Shown: positions 9,786 through 18,321 of the stretch, piece by piece
Layout of the letters: the number at the start of each line of letters is the position of its first letter
Numbering within the stretch: position 1 is the first letter of the stretch
Assembly: GCF_000526515.1 (NCBI RefSeq)
Contig: NZ_JAGF01000001.1
Location: 3,906,001 to 3,970,000, forward strand
Direction: 5' to 3'
DNA: 64,000 nt
Source of the DNA: Cellulomonas sp. KRMCY2
GTDB lineage: Bacteria > Actinomycetota > Actinomycetes > Actinomycetales > Cellulomonadaceae
Made by a program: the position numbers and the translations under genes
The notes under the pieces: model-generated
Databases searched by the model: none
The model's input: only the letters and a program-made list of their open reading frames with translations
What the model was told of the DNA's origin: nothing

Positions 9786-10295
9786 GTGAGCACCGACACC
9801 CTGCCCCAGGTGGACGCCGAGCTGCCGACGAGGCGATCGCGCGCCCGGCGTCCGCATGCGACAGTGCTCGTCACCGTCCTGCTGCTCCTGGTGGTGGGCG
9901 GCGTCACGGCGGTCGCGCTGCGGCCGGCGGACAAGGCAGATGTCCGCGTCGGGACCGCTCTGGTGACCGCCGACGAGATGGCGGCCCGGTACGGGATCGA
10001 CGTCAACCTCATCGGCGTCACGGCAGCCGGCGGCCTGATCGAGTTCCGCTACCAGGTGGTGGATCCGGACAAGGCGGTCCGGATGATCCACGATCCGGAC
10101 CTGCTCCCGGTCCTGGTCATCGAGGACACCGACGAGACCCTGGTGATCTCGACCCCGCACCACACGTCCGAGCTCGAGCTCGGCGGGACGTACTTCTTCC
10201 TGCTCGCCAACGCCCACAACGCCGTCCACGAGGGCTCCCTGGTCACCCTCGTCATGGGTGACGCGCGTACCGAGCACATCGCGGTGCAGGGATGA
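9786..10295 (+). CDS. Membrane-anchored protein of unknown function in the copper operon
   Basis: The product is 169 aa from a GTG start, with GGGAG at 9774-9778 placed 7 nt upstream. An Arg-rich cytoplasmic N-terminus precedes one membrane segment (about residues 27-46). The remaining ~120 residues are predicted to be extracytoplasmic and contain VTAAGGLIEFRYQV, HDPDLLPVLV and a late YFFLLAN. Similar small anchored domains occur as hypothetical proteins in several phyla, as far as I recall, but I cannot name a family. The stop overlaps the start of the CopC-CopD gene (ATGA), implying translational coupling and a role near copper uptake. His and Met are few, so direct copper binding is uncertain. 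Confidence 0.7.
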   Translation: MSTDTLPQVDAELPTRRSRARRPHATVLVTVLLLLVVGGVTAVALRPADKADVRVGTALVTADEMAARYGIDVNLIGVTAAGGLIEFRYQVVDPDKAVRMIHDPDLLPVLVIEDTDETLVISTPHHTSELELGGTYFFLLANAHNAVHEGSLVTLVMGDARTEHIAVQG

Positions 10296-12151
10296 CCTGG
10301 TCCTGGGCGGGGACGCGCACGCGCCGGACGGCGATCCTGCTCGCCACCGTCGTGGTGCTCCTGCTCGGGGCGCCACCTGCGCTGGCGCACGGCGAGCTCG
10401 CCCGCTCGGACCCGCCCGACGGCGGCATGGTCGCAGTGGGCCGGACCTCCTTCAGCCTGTGGTTCACCGACGCCGTCGCACCCGGCGCGAGCACCTTCGG
10501 GCTGCGGACGATCGACGGCGTCGCGGTGGCGGTCGAGGTGGACGCGTCCGGGGCAGACGAGGGGTTCGTCCGGATCACCGCAGAGCCCCTCGCCGAAGGT
10601 ACCTACGTGCTCGAATGGACAGTGCTCTCCGTCGATGACGGCCACGCGTCCCGCGGGTCGGTCCTCTTCGGCGCCGGGATACGGCCCGACCTGCCGCTCT
10701 CGACCGGGGGCGGCCTACCGAGCGCGCCTGGCCTCGTCCTGCGCTGGCTCGACCTCTCCGCGATCATGCTCGCCATCGGCGCGCTCACGGTCTCCGGCCA
10801 CACCCTGGGGTCGATGGACGTTGCAGGGAGAGTCCCGCGCCGTAGGGCTCTGCTCATCGGAGCATCCGCAGCCGGTGTCGCCCTCGTGACCGGCGCGATC
10901 ACGCCCCTGCTGCGCACGTACGGTGCCGGGACCTCCGTCGGCCTCTGGCTCGATGCGACCCGGGTCACGCTGGTCGGCACCGCCTGGGGCCATCTCTGGA
11001 TGGCTCGGGAGGTCGCACTCCTCGTGGGCGCAGCGGTGCTGTGGTGGCGGGCGACCCACCCCGACGGACCCAGCCGGCGGGTCCTGCTCGCGGCCGGCGG
11101 GTGCCTGGTGGCTGCTGCATGGCTGGAGTCGTCGGCCGGCCACTCCTCGACGCTCTCCGCTCGCTCTGCGACGGCCGTCCTCGCCTCCGCGGCCCATCTG
11201 GTCGCCGCGGGGGTCTGGGTCGGTGGGCTCATCACGCTCGCCGTGTGCGTGATCCCGGGGATGCGCCGCGAACCGCAAGCCCGCGGACTCGTGCTCGCCT
11301 CCGTGCTGCGAGCCTTCAGCCCCATCGCGGCGGTCATGGCGGGCGTCGTGGTCGCCACCGGGCTGTACGAGTCCGGCCGCCACGTGCCCGACCTCCGATC
11401 GGTGGCCACCACCGTCTACGGCGGCACCGTGGCCGTCAAGATCGTCCTGGTCGCCGTCGCCCTGACGCTGGCCGGGATGAACACGGCGCTCCTGCACCCC
11501 GGGATCGCCGCGACGGTGGGCCGGGCGCTCGGCCGTCCGGCCGGCTGGGCGCCGATCGGCCCGCGCCACTTCCCGACCGTTGTGGCCGCCGAGGTCGCCG
11601 TCCTGGTCGTCGCCGTGGGCGGTGCTGCCCTGCTCACCTCCGTCGCGACGGCCAGGGAGGTCGGCCTGGCGACCAGCCGGACCACCGTGCACAGCGCCAA
11701 CGTCGACGGGCTTCTCATCACGTTCGAGGAGGTGCCCGCCGGACCGGGATCGAGCCGGCTGGTCGTCCGGACCCGCTCGACCGTCCGACCGGAGCCAGGT
11801 CCCGTCACGGGGGTGTCGGTGGCCCTCGCCGGCTCCGCCGGGGCAGCCACCAACGTTCCCCTGGAACGGATCGAGGCAGGCCGATACGAAGCCGGGACCG
11901 CTGAGCCGGCGCCTGGCGCCTGGACGGCGTCGATCACCGTCGAGCGGGACGGCGTCCCGCCTGCCGTCACCGAGGCGACGTGGACAGTTGTCCCGGCGGT
12001 CGCCACCGGTGCCGGGCGCCTCGAGATCGTGACCAGCGCTCTCGCGCTCCTCGTGCTGCTCGCCACGGTGGGCGCCGGCGTCGCCCGCCGCAGCGAACGC
12101 CCGGCACCGGCCGCGAACCCGCTCGTGGCTGCAACAAGGAGCCCACGATGA
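10292..12151 (+). CDS. CopC-CopD fusion, copper uptake/resistance membrane protein
   Basis: The product is 619 aa. A signal peptide ending in ALA leaves an N-terminal His (ALA/HGEL), as in mature CopC, where this residue ligates copper. The CopC beta-barrel (about 33-125) ends with a DDGH motif that supplies the other typical ligands. A multi-pass CopD region follows (about 145-455, eight or so hydrophobic segments). A periplasmic YtkA-like domain (about 470-580) and a last membrane segment complete the protein. The arrangement is close to YcnJ-type copper importers. Both ends overlap neighbours by 4 nt, so it belongs firmly to this operon and could load copper into, or recover it from, the exported oxidases. 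Confidence 0.85.
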   Translation: MTWSWAGTRTRRTAILLATVVVLLLGAPPALAHGELARSDPPDGGMVAVGRTSFSLWFTDAVAPGASTFGLRTIDGVAVAVEVDASGADEGFVRITAEPLAEGTYVLEWTVLSVDDGHASRGSVLFGAGIRPDLPLSTGGGLPSAPGLVLRWLDLSAIMLAIGALTVSGHTLGSMDVAGRVPRRRALLIGASAAGVALVTGAITPLLRTYGAGTSVGLWLDATRVTLVGTAWGHLWMAREVALLVGAAVLWWRATHPDGPSRRVLLAAGGCLVAAAWLESSAGHSSTLSARSATAVLASAAHLVAAGVWVGGLITLAVCVIPGMRREPQARGLVLASVLRAFSPIAAVMAGVVVATGLYESGRHVPDLRSVATTVYGGTVAVKIVLVAVALTLAGMNTALLHPGIAATVGRALGRPAGWAPIGPRHFPTVVAAEVAVLVVAVGGAALLTSVATAREVGLATSRTTVHSANVDGLLITFEEVPAGPGSSRLVVRTRSTVRPEPGPVTGVSVALAGSAGAATNVPLERIEAGRYEAGTAEPAPGAWTASITVERDGVPPAVTEATWTVVPAVATGAGRLEIVTSALALLVLLATVGAGVARRSERPAPAANPLVAATRSPR

Positions 12152-15100
12152 GGAAGATCCTGGCCGTCACAGCCCTGACGGCCCTGCTTCTCGGTGCCCT
12201 CAGCCCAGCGGCCTCCGGCCGGACGACGGCGACGGACGGCGACAGCGCCCTGAGCCCGGCGGTCCAGACGATCCTCGCCTCGCTCAGCCCGACCGACATG
12301 ACCACCGTCGTCGTGACCCTTCGGCCACGAGCCGACCTGTCGGCGGTGCGGAGATCGAACCGCGCTGCCCGCCTCCAGGACACGATCCGCGCGCTGCGAG
12401 CCACGGCAGACTCCTCCCAGGCACCGATCCGCGCCCGTCTGCGCACGCAGGCGGCCCTCGGAAGGGTCGCCAGGACCGCTCCCCTGTGGGTCGTCAACGG
12501 GATCTCGGTGACCGCCACCGCAGCCGTCATCCGCGAGCTGGCGACGCGCTCGGACGTGGCGAGCATCGCGGCCGACGCGATCACCGTCGTCCCGGCGGCC
12601 GGGCCCGCGGAGCCGAACCTCGTCACGGTCGGCGCCCCGGCGGCCTGGGACCTGGGACTGACCGGCCAGGGCGTCGTCGTCGCGACCCTGGACAGCGGCG
12701 TCGACCTGTCCCACCCGGACCTCGCGAGCCGATGGCGTGGCGGCACCAACAGCTGGTTCGACCCGTACGGCCAGCACCCCACGACGCCGACGGACCTGTC
12801 GGGGCACGGCACGGCCACCACCGGTGTGATCGTCGGCGGTGATGCCGGCGGGACGTCGATCGGCATGGCACCCGGTGCGCAGTGGATCGCGGCCAGGGTC
12901 TTCAACGACCAGGGCGGCGCGACTGCGACGGCCGTCCACCAGGCCTTCCAGTGGGTTCTGGACCCGGACAACGACCCGAGCACTGCCGACGCGCCCCAGG
13001 TCGTCAACGCATCATGGTCGATCGGTACCGGACCCGGGTGCGACCTGTCGTTCCAGCCCGACGTCCGGGCCCTGCTCGCGGCCGGCATCCTGCCCGTCTT
13101 CGCGGCGGGCAACTACGGTTCCGGCGGGTCGACGAGCGCCAGCCCGGCCAACTACCCGGAGTCCCTGGCCGTCGGTGCGCTGAACGGGAACGGGCTCGTC
13201 TTCTCCGCCAGCAGCCGCGGCCCCAGCACCTGCGGCGGACGGTCCGGCGTCTTCCCCGACGTCGTCGCTCCCGGGGTCGACATCCGCACCGCTGACCGCT
13301 ACGGCCTCTACCAGGTCGCCTCCGGGACGTCGATGTCCGCGCCGCACGCGGCGGGAGCACTGACGCTCCTGCTGAGCGCTTTCCCGGGGCTGTCCGTCGA
13401 ACGGCAACGGACCGCACTCCTGGGGACCGCGACCGACCTCGGACCGTCCGGACCGGACACGGCGTACGGCTACGGCCGGCTCGACGTCCTCGCCGCCTAC
13501 CAGTGGGTCGTCGCGGGGCCGGATCTCTCCGTGACGGTCGCTCCGGCCGAGGCGAGCGTGACTGCCGGCGACAGCGCGACGTACACCGTGCAGGTCACCC
13601 CCGTGAACGGCTTCGGCGCCGATGTCCCGTTGTCGTTGTCCGGCGCCGGCCAGGCCACCTGGTCCTTCACGCCGGCGGTGGTGCCTGGCGGCTCGGGCAC
13701 GTCCCAGCTGGTGGTCGTGACCACGAGCTCGACAGCTCCCGGCGCCTACCCCCTGACGATCACCGCCAGCAGCGGCGCGACCATCCGGTCTGCCACCGCG
13801 ACGCTGGCGGTCACCGCGCCCACCGGTGGCGACAGCAGCGGTCCTGCCACGACGTTCCCGACGCTGTCCCCCACCCCGACGAACGGTTCGGCGGCCGTGA
13901 CCCTGCACGCCACCGGGGACGACACCGCCACCGGCGGATCAGCGATCGCAGCAGCCGAGTACTTCGTCGACACCGTCGGCGCCGACAGCTCCGGCACCGC
14001 GATGACCGTCAACACGCCCGCACCGACCGCCGACCTGAACGCCACGATCCCTGCGACGACGGTGAACGCGCTCGCCGAGGGCGCCCACACGATCGCGATG
14101 CACGCGCAGGATGCCGCAGGCAACTGGGGCCCGACGACCACGATCGGCCTCACGGTCGACAAGGTCCGCCCGGCCCTCGGGGCGCTGTCCGTCACACCGA
14201 ACCCGACCCAGGGCGCGACCACCGCGACCCTGAGCGCCACGGCCACCGACGCCGCCACGGCGATCACCCGCGCCGAGTGGTTCACCGGCCCCGATCCCGG
14301 GATCGGTGCCGCGACCGCGATGACCATCACCGGCACCGGGCCCTACACCGCCACCTCGAACCCGATCGCCGTGGCCGGCTGGGCCGAGGGCACCTACACC
14401 CTGACCGTGCGAGCACGCGACGCGGCCGGCAACTGGAGCCCGACCGCCACCACCACCCTGACCGTGACCGCACCCGTGCACCTGTCCACCGTCGGCAACA
14501 CCAACCCCCCCGGAGCCGGCGGCACCCCCGACGACGCCGACATCTACACCTGGAACGGGGCCACCTACACCCGCCAGTTCGACGCCACGCTGGCCGGGCT
14601 CCCCGGCGGCGCGAACATCGACGGCTACGACCGCATCGACGACACCCACTTCTACCTGTCCTTCGCCGCCACCACCACCACCGTCCCGGGCCTGGGAACC
14701 GTCCAGGACGAAGACGTCGTCTACTACAACAACGGCACCTGGTCGACCTACTTCGACGGCACCGCCCACGGCCTGACCACCGCCAACCACGACCTCGACG
14801 CGATCAGCATCGCCGGGGCCGTCAACGGAACCGGCGGAACCCTGTACTTCTCCACCCTGGGCAACACCAACCCACCCGGCCTCGGCGGGACCGCCGACGA
14901 CGCCGACACCTACAGCTGGAACGGCACCACCTACACCCGCATCTGGGACGCCACCGCCAACGCCCTACCCGCCGCAGCCAACGTCGACGGCTACGTCCGC
15001 ATCGACGCCGCCCACTTCTACCTGTCCTTCGCCGCCACCACCACCACCGTCCCGGGCCTAGGAGCCGTCCAAGACGAAGACATCACCTACTACAACAACG

Positions 15101-15183
15101 GCACCTGGTCGACCTACTTCAACGGCACCGCCCACGGCCTGACCACCGACACCCTCGACATCGACGCCTTCGACACCCCCTGA
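12148..15183 (+). CDS. Secreted subtilisin-like serine protease (S8) with Ig-like and DEDV modules
   Basis: The product is 1,011 aa. The ATG overlaps the previous stop and is preceded by AAGGAG (12136-12141). A Sec signal leads into an I9-type propeptide (about 25-150). The S8 catalytic domain has D182 in LDSGVD, H220 in GHGTATTG, oxyanion N322 in AAGNYG and S395 in GTSMSAPH. A NEW1/CARDB-like beta domain follows (about 455-560), then two Ig-like repeats (about 560-775) and two ~115-residue modules from about 777 and 898. All catalytic residues are present, so it should be active. It may process or clear the secreted copper proteins. Its C-terminal half is a near-copy of the protein at 6760, probably from intragenomic recombination. 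Confidence 0.9.
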   Translation: MRKILAVTALTALLLGALSPAASGRTTATDGDSALSPAVQTILASLSPTDMTTVVVTLRPRADLSAVRRSNRAARLQDTIRALRATADSSQAPIRARLRTQAALGRVARTAPLWVVNGISVTATAAVIRELATRSDVASIAADAITVVPAAGPAEPNLVTVGAPAAWDLGLTGQGVVVATLDSGVDLSHPDLASRWRGGTNSWFDPYGQHPTTPTDLSGHGTATTGVIVGGDAGGTSIGMAPGAQWIAARVFNDQGGATATAVHQAFQWVLDPDNDPSTADAPQVVNASWSIGTGPGCDLSFQPDVRALLAAGILPVFAAGNYGSGGSTSASPANYPESLAVGALNGNGLVFSASSRGPSTCGGRSGVFPDVVAPGVDIRTADRYGLYQVASGTSMSAPHAAGALTLLLSAFPGLSVERQRTALLGTATDLGPSGPDTAYGYGRLDVLAAYQWVVAGPDLSVTVAPAEASVTAGDSATYTVQVTPVNGFGADVPLSLSGAGQATWSFTPAVVPGGSGTSQLVVVTTSSTAPGAYPLTITASSGATIRSATATLAVTAPTGGDSSGPATTFPTLSPTPTNGSAAVTLHATGDDTATGGSAIAAAEYFVDTVGADSSGTAMTVNTPAPTADLNATIPATTVNALAEGAHTIAMHAQDAAGNWGPTTTIGLTVDKVRPALGALSVTPNPTQGATTATLSATATDAATAITRAEWFTGPDPGIGAATAMTITGTGPYTATSNPIAVAGWAEGTYTLTVRARDAAGNWSPTATTTLTVTAPVHLSTVGNTNPPGAGGTPDDADIYTWNGATYTRQFDATLAGLPGGANIDGYDRIDDTHFYLSFAATTTTVPGLGTVQDEDVVYYNNGTWSTYFDGTAHGLTTANHDLDAISIAGAVNGTGGTLYFSTLGNTNPPGLGGTADDADTYSWNGTTYTRIWDATANALPAAANVDGYVRIDAAHFYLSFAATTTTVPGLGAVQDEDITYYNNGTWSTYFNGTAHGLTTDTLDIDAFDTP
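13825..15183 (+). repeat. Long duplicated segment, copy 2 (lacks one Ig module)
   Basis: This is the counterpart of 8011-9720. The junction at 14163/14164 joins sequence that in copy 1 is separated by 351 nt, keeping the reading frame. Read by eye, the last 1,020 nt are identical to copy 1. Confidence 0.85.
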
Positions 15184-15296
15184 CCGGGTCGCGCCGACGA
15201 CTCCCGCGGCCGATCGTGGCCCCGTTCCCTCGAAGCCTGTCCGATTTGCCCTAGTATCTGTCGGTTCAAGTCCCTAGACTCGGGCCGGAGGTGCAC

Positions 15297-15977
15297 ATGA
15301 GCAACGTCTTGGTCGTGGACGACGAGCATCGGATCCGCACTCTCATGACGCGGTCCCTCACCGTGGAAGGACACCGCGTCGTCACAGCCGACGACGGCTT
15401 CGCCGCACTGGAGCAGCTCGCCGCAGAGTCCTTCGATCTCGTCCTGCTGGACCTCATCATGCCGCGCTGCAACGGGCTCGCGGTGCTCTCGTTGATGAAC
15501 GAGCTCGGGGACTCGACGCCGGTCATCGTGCTCTCGGGCGTCACCGAGGTCGGGACCCGGGTGCAGGCGCTCGAGCGCGGCGCGGTCGACGTCGTGGCGA
15601 AGCCCTTCTCACTCGTCGAGCTGCTCGCCCGGACGCGCCGCCACCTCTCGACGACGAAGCCCGCCCAGCGCGAGCAGCGCGAGCAGCGCTACCTCGAAGC
15701 AGGTGGGATCCGGTTGGACCTCGACCGGCGGTGTGCCCGGATCAGGTCCCGCGAGGTCCTTCTCTCGGAGCGCGAGTTCTCCCTCCTGGCCCACCTCATG
15801 CGCCGCCGGGGCGAGGTGTGCAGCCGCGAGGAGCTCCTGCGCGACGTCTGGGGGCTGACCTTCGACCCCGGCAGCAACGTCGTGGAGGTCGCCGTCCGTC
15901 GGCTTCGGGCGAAGCTCGAGCCAGATCCACCCATCGAGACGATCCGCCGTGTCGGCTACTACTTCTCCGGCAGCTGA
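15297..15977 (+). CDS. OmpR-family response regulator
   Basis: The product is 226 aa: an N-terminal receiver domain with D8/D9, phosphoacceptor D52 (LLDLIMP) and the conserved Lys in AKPFS, then a C-terminal winged-helix DNA-binding domain ending RRVGYYF. I start it at ATG 15297 because GGAG (15287-15290) is well placed; a GTG two codons earlier is an alternative. TAGACT at 15275-15280 is a possible -10 element. The kinase start lies inside this gene's 3' end, so the pair is co-translated. The signal is unknown. Position next to the copper operon suggests, but does not prove, that it controls it. Confidence 0.9.
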   Translation: MSNVLVVDDEHRIRTLMTRSLTVEGHRVVTADDGFAALEQLAAESFDLVLLDLIMPRCNGLAVLSLMNELGDSTPVIVLSGVTEVGTRVQALERGAVDVVAKPFSLVELLARTRRHLSTTKPAQREQREQRYLEAGGIRLDLDRRCARIRSREVLLSEREFSLLAHLMRRRGEVCSREELLRDVWGLTFDPGSNVVEVAVRRLRAKLEPDPPIETIRRVGYYFSGS

Positions 15978-17175
15978 GGGGTCCGGCGGGGGGCTCGCCC
16001 TGTTCTGGGCCTGGCTGGCGTTCGCCGCGGCCTGCACCGCGGTCATGTGGGTGCGGCCCGGAGAGGAGACGGTCGCCTACCACCTCGCGTGGGCCTCCTT
16101 CGCCCTGCTCTACGGAATCGGCAACTGGCGCCTTCGCGTCGCTGTGGTCGGCGTCGCCCTGTGCACCGTCGCCACGGGAGCGGTGCTCGTCGTGCGTGCG
16201 GCCTCCGGCGTGCTCCCCTGGCAGGAGACCACCGAGATCCCCCTGATGTCCCTGCTGATCTTCCTCGTCGTGTGGCACGTCAGGTTGCGGCAGGTCGCCC
16301 TCGGAACCGTCATCACGATGGCCGAGCGGGAGCGTCAGCTGGCGAACGACCGTGACCGGCTCACCCGGTTGACCTCGCACGAGCTGCGGACCCCGTTGAC
16401 GATCGCGCGAGGCTACGTCGAGCTGCTGCTCCGGCGACCGCACGAGCCGGAGGAACGTCGCGACCTGGCGGTCGTCGAGGACGAGCTGGACCGTCTCGGC
16501 CGCGTGACGGACCGTCTGATGCGGGCGATCAGGTTGCAGGGCGGGACCGACATCGAGTGGGTGGACCTCGACGCCCTGCTCACCCAGACCGTCGAGCGAT
16601 GGATGCAGGTGGCCGAACGGGACTGGGTCCTCGATGCCCGCGGGGGCAGCTACGCAGGCTCGGCCGAGCGCATGCGGGCGACACTGGACACACTCATCGA
16701 GAACGCCCTGCGCTACACCACGGTGGGAGACTCGATCAGGCTCACCGCGTCGCGCGGGGCCGGCCTGGTCGAGGTCACCGTCGCGGACAGCGGGTCCGGT
16801 CTGAGCGCGGACCAGGTGGCCGCGATCAACGACATGGCCGGAGCGAGTGCACCGCCCCGCGACGAGCTGTCGCAGACAGGTCTCGGCCTCGCGCTCGTGC
16901 GGGGGCTGGCGCAGGCTCGTGGCGGTCGACTCCTGGCCGCGATACCACCGGGTGGCGGCGCACTGCTCATCGTGCAGATCCCGGTGGATCCACCAGCGAC
17001 CACGACCCCGGCCGACCTGCCCGCTGCGCCCGACGACGCCGTCCGGAACGACCGCGATGCAGAGGCAGTCCTCGACCGGCGCCTCAGGTTCGAGCCGGCA
17101 CGACGCCGCATCCGCGCGGCGAGCCTCGGCCGACCCGTCCCGGACGTGCTCCACGCGGGCGCGGACGACAGCTGA
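15949..17175 (+). CDS. Membrane sensor histidine kinase
   Basis: The product is 408 aa from GTG 15949, overlapping the regulator gene by 29 nt. About four membrane segments (residues 15-125) have almost no extracytoplasmic loop, so the signal is probably sensed within the membrane. The HisKA box has H144 in SHELRTP. The N box (ENALRY), the DSGSG G1 box and the late TGLGLAL box form the ATP-binding domain. A disordered tail of about 65 residues follows. It should phosphorylate the adjacent OmpR-type regulator. The start is moderately sure, since no strong SD is visible. Confidence 0.85.
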   Translation: MSATTSPAAEGSGGGLALFWAWLAFAAACTAVMWVRPGEETVAYHLAWASFALLYGIGNWRLRVAVVGVALCTVATGAVLVVRAASGVLPWQETTEIPLMSLLIFLVVWHVRLRQVALGTVITMAERERQLANDRDRLTRLTSHELRTPLTIARGYVELLLRRPHEPEERRDLAVVEDELDRLGRVTDRLMRAIRLQGGTDIEWVDLDALLTQTVERWMQVAERDWVLDARGGSYAGSAERMRATLDTLIENALRYTTVGDSIRLTASRGAGLVEVTVADSGSGLSADQVAAINDMAGASAPPRDELSQTGLGLALVRGLAQARGGRLLAAIPPGGGALLIVQIPVDPPATTTPADLPAAPDDAVRNDRDAEAVLDRRLRFEPARRRIRAASLGRPVPDVLHAGADDS

Positions 17176-17229
17176 CGACGCCCGGCGCGGCGACGACCAC
17201 GGCGGAGCTGGCGTCCGGCTCGATGATCT

Positions 17230-18228
17230 CTACCACCAGCCCTGCCGCTTGGCCCAGGCCAGCAGGGAGCTCGACATCGCGACCATGACTGCCAGGGATA
17301 CCGCGAGCGGGATCGGCGTCGTGTGGTCGTTCACGATCAGGTTCATCCCGAGAACCGAGGCGAGTGCGGTGACCGGCAGGGTCACGACGGCGATCACCGC
17401 CAGGCGCTCGGCGGCGATAGTCATCTTCGTGTCGGTCCGGGCCCGGTAGAACTCGATCACGCCCTGCAGGTAGTCCTTCTCGTCCTCCGCAAGGCCGCTG
17501 ACCCGGTCGAACTGGTCGACGAGGTCGTGCACCAGCGGGCGGCTCTCGACCGGGACGAAGCGGGACAGGGTGGCGACCCGTCGGTAGATCTCGCGTGCCT
17601 GCGCCGCCATCGTGCGGACGGCCAGCAGTCCGTGGCGGGTCCGGAAGAGGTCGTCGAGGAATCGTTCGGGAACGCCCATCTGCCCGGCGGTGACGCGCTT
17701 CTCCAGGTCCCAGACGTCCTCGGTCAGCGTCTCGACGAACACCTCCATGCGGCGCACGAGTGCGGAGACGATGGCATGGGAGATGTCGAACGACGTCGTC
17801 GGGTGGAACCGGCCGGCCCGGATCCGTTCCAGGACCTCGGTGGTGTCGCGCAGGCTGACCTCCACGGGCACGGCGGCGTTCGTCGGTCCGTGCACGGTCA
17901 CGAGGAAGCCCGGCCCGATGAACCGGTCGAGCTCGACGTAGTGGACATGGCCGGCCGCGCCCCGCTCGGGCGCGTGCAGGACGATGAACAGGGCGTCGGG
18001 GTAGGCGTGCATCTTGGGCACCCGGTTGCGGACCGCGCAGTCCCGCAACGCCAGCGGGTGGAAGCCGAACACACGGGCCAGGACGTCTGCGGCTTGCTCG
18101 TCCCAGACCGGGATGTCCACCCAGACGAGGCTCTCCGGGACCCCGAGGAGCGTCGGGAGCTCCGCCACGGAGGCGTCACGCACTCCCGCGCTGGTGATCA
18201 CGTGCACGTCCATGTCGGATGCCTCCAT
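17230..18228 (-). CDS. corA: CorA-family divalent cation (Mg/Co) channel
   Basis: The product is 332 aa. A large N-terminal cytoplasmic domain (1-270) is followed by two C-terminal membrane helices. The signature GMN is in SVLGMNLIVND at the end of the first helix; the usual MPEL-type loop is replaced by NLIVND-HTTPIP. The family forms pentameric Mg2+ channels. An internal Met (MDVHV, 18213) is an alternative start. It stands alone: its stop is 54 nt beyond the convergent kinase gene and it starts 93 nt downstream of the ABC permease stop. Transport of Mg, Co or Ni cannot be told apart from sequence. Confidence 0.85.
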   Translation of the reverse strand: MEASDMDVHVITSAGVRDASVAELPTLLGVPESLVWVDIPVWDEQAADVLARVFGFHPLALRDCAVRNRVPKMHAYPDALFIVLHAPERGAAGHVHYVELDRFIGPGFLVTVHGPTNAAVPVEVSLRDTTEVLERIRAGRFHPTTSFDISHAIVSALVRRMEVFVETLTEDVWDLEKRVTAGQMGVPERFLDDLFRTRHGLLAVRTMAAQAREIYRRVATLSRFVPVESRPLVHDLVDQFDRVSGLAEDEKDYLQGVIEFYRARTDTKMTIAAERLAVIAVVTLPVTALASVLGMNLIVNDHTTPIPLAVSLAVMVAMSSSLLAWAKRQGWW

Positions 18229-18321
18229 CCGCGAGGTCCCGCCATCGTCCCACCGGAGGCGACGCCGGAGGCCGCGTTCTGCGCACCGGGCGGGTCGCGT
18301 CGCCCGGGTCGCCCGCGATGA

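Noticed and set aside
8011-15183. CRISPR or non-coding tandem repeat
   Set aside because: Repeats are in-frame protein modules with no spacer structure.
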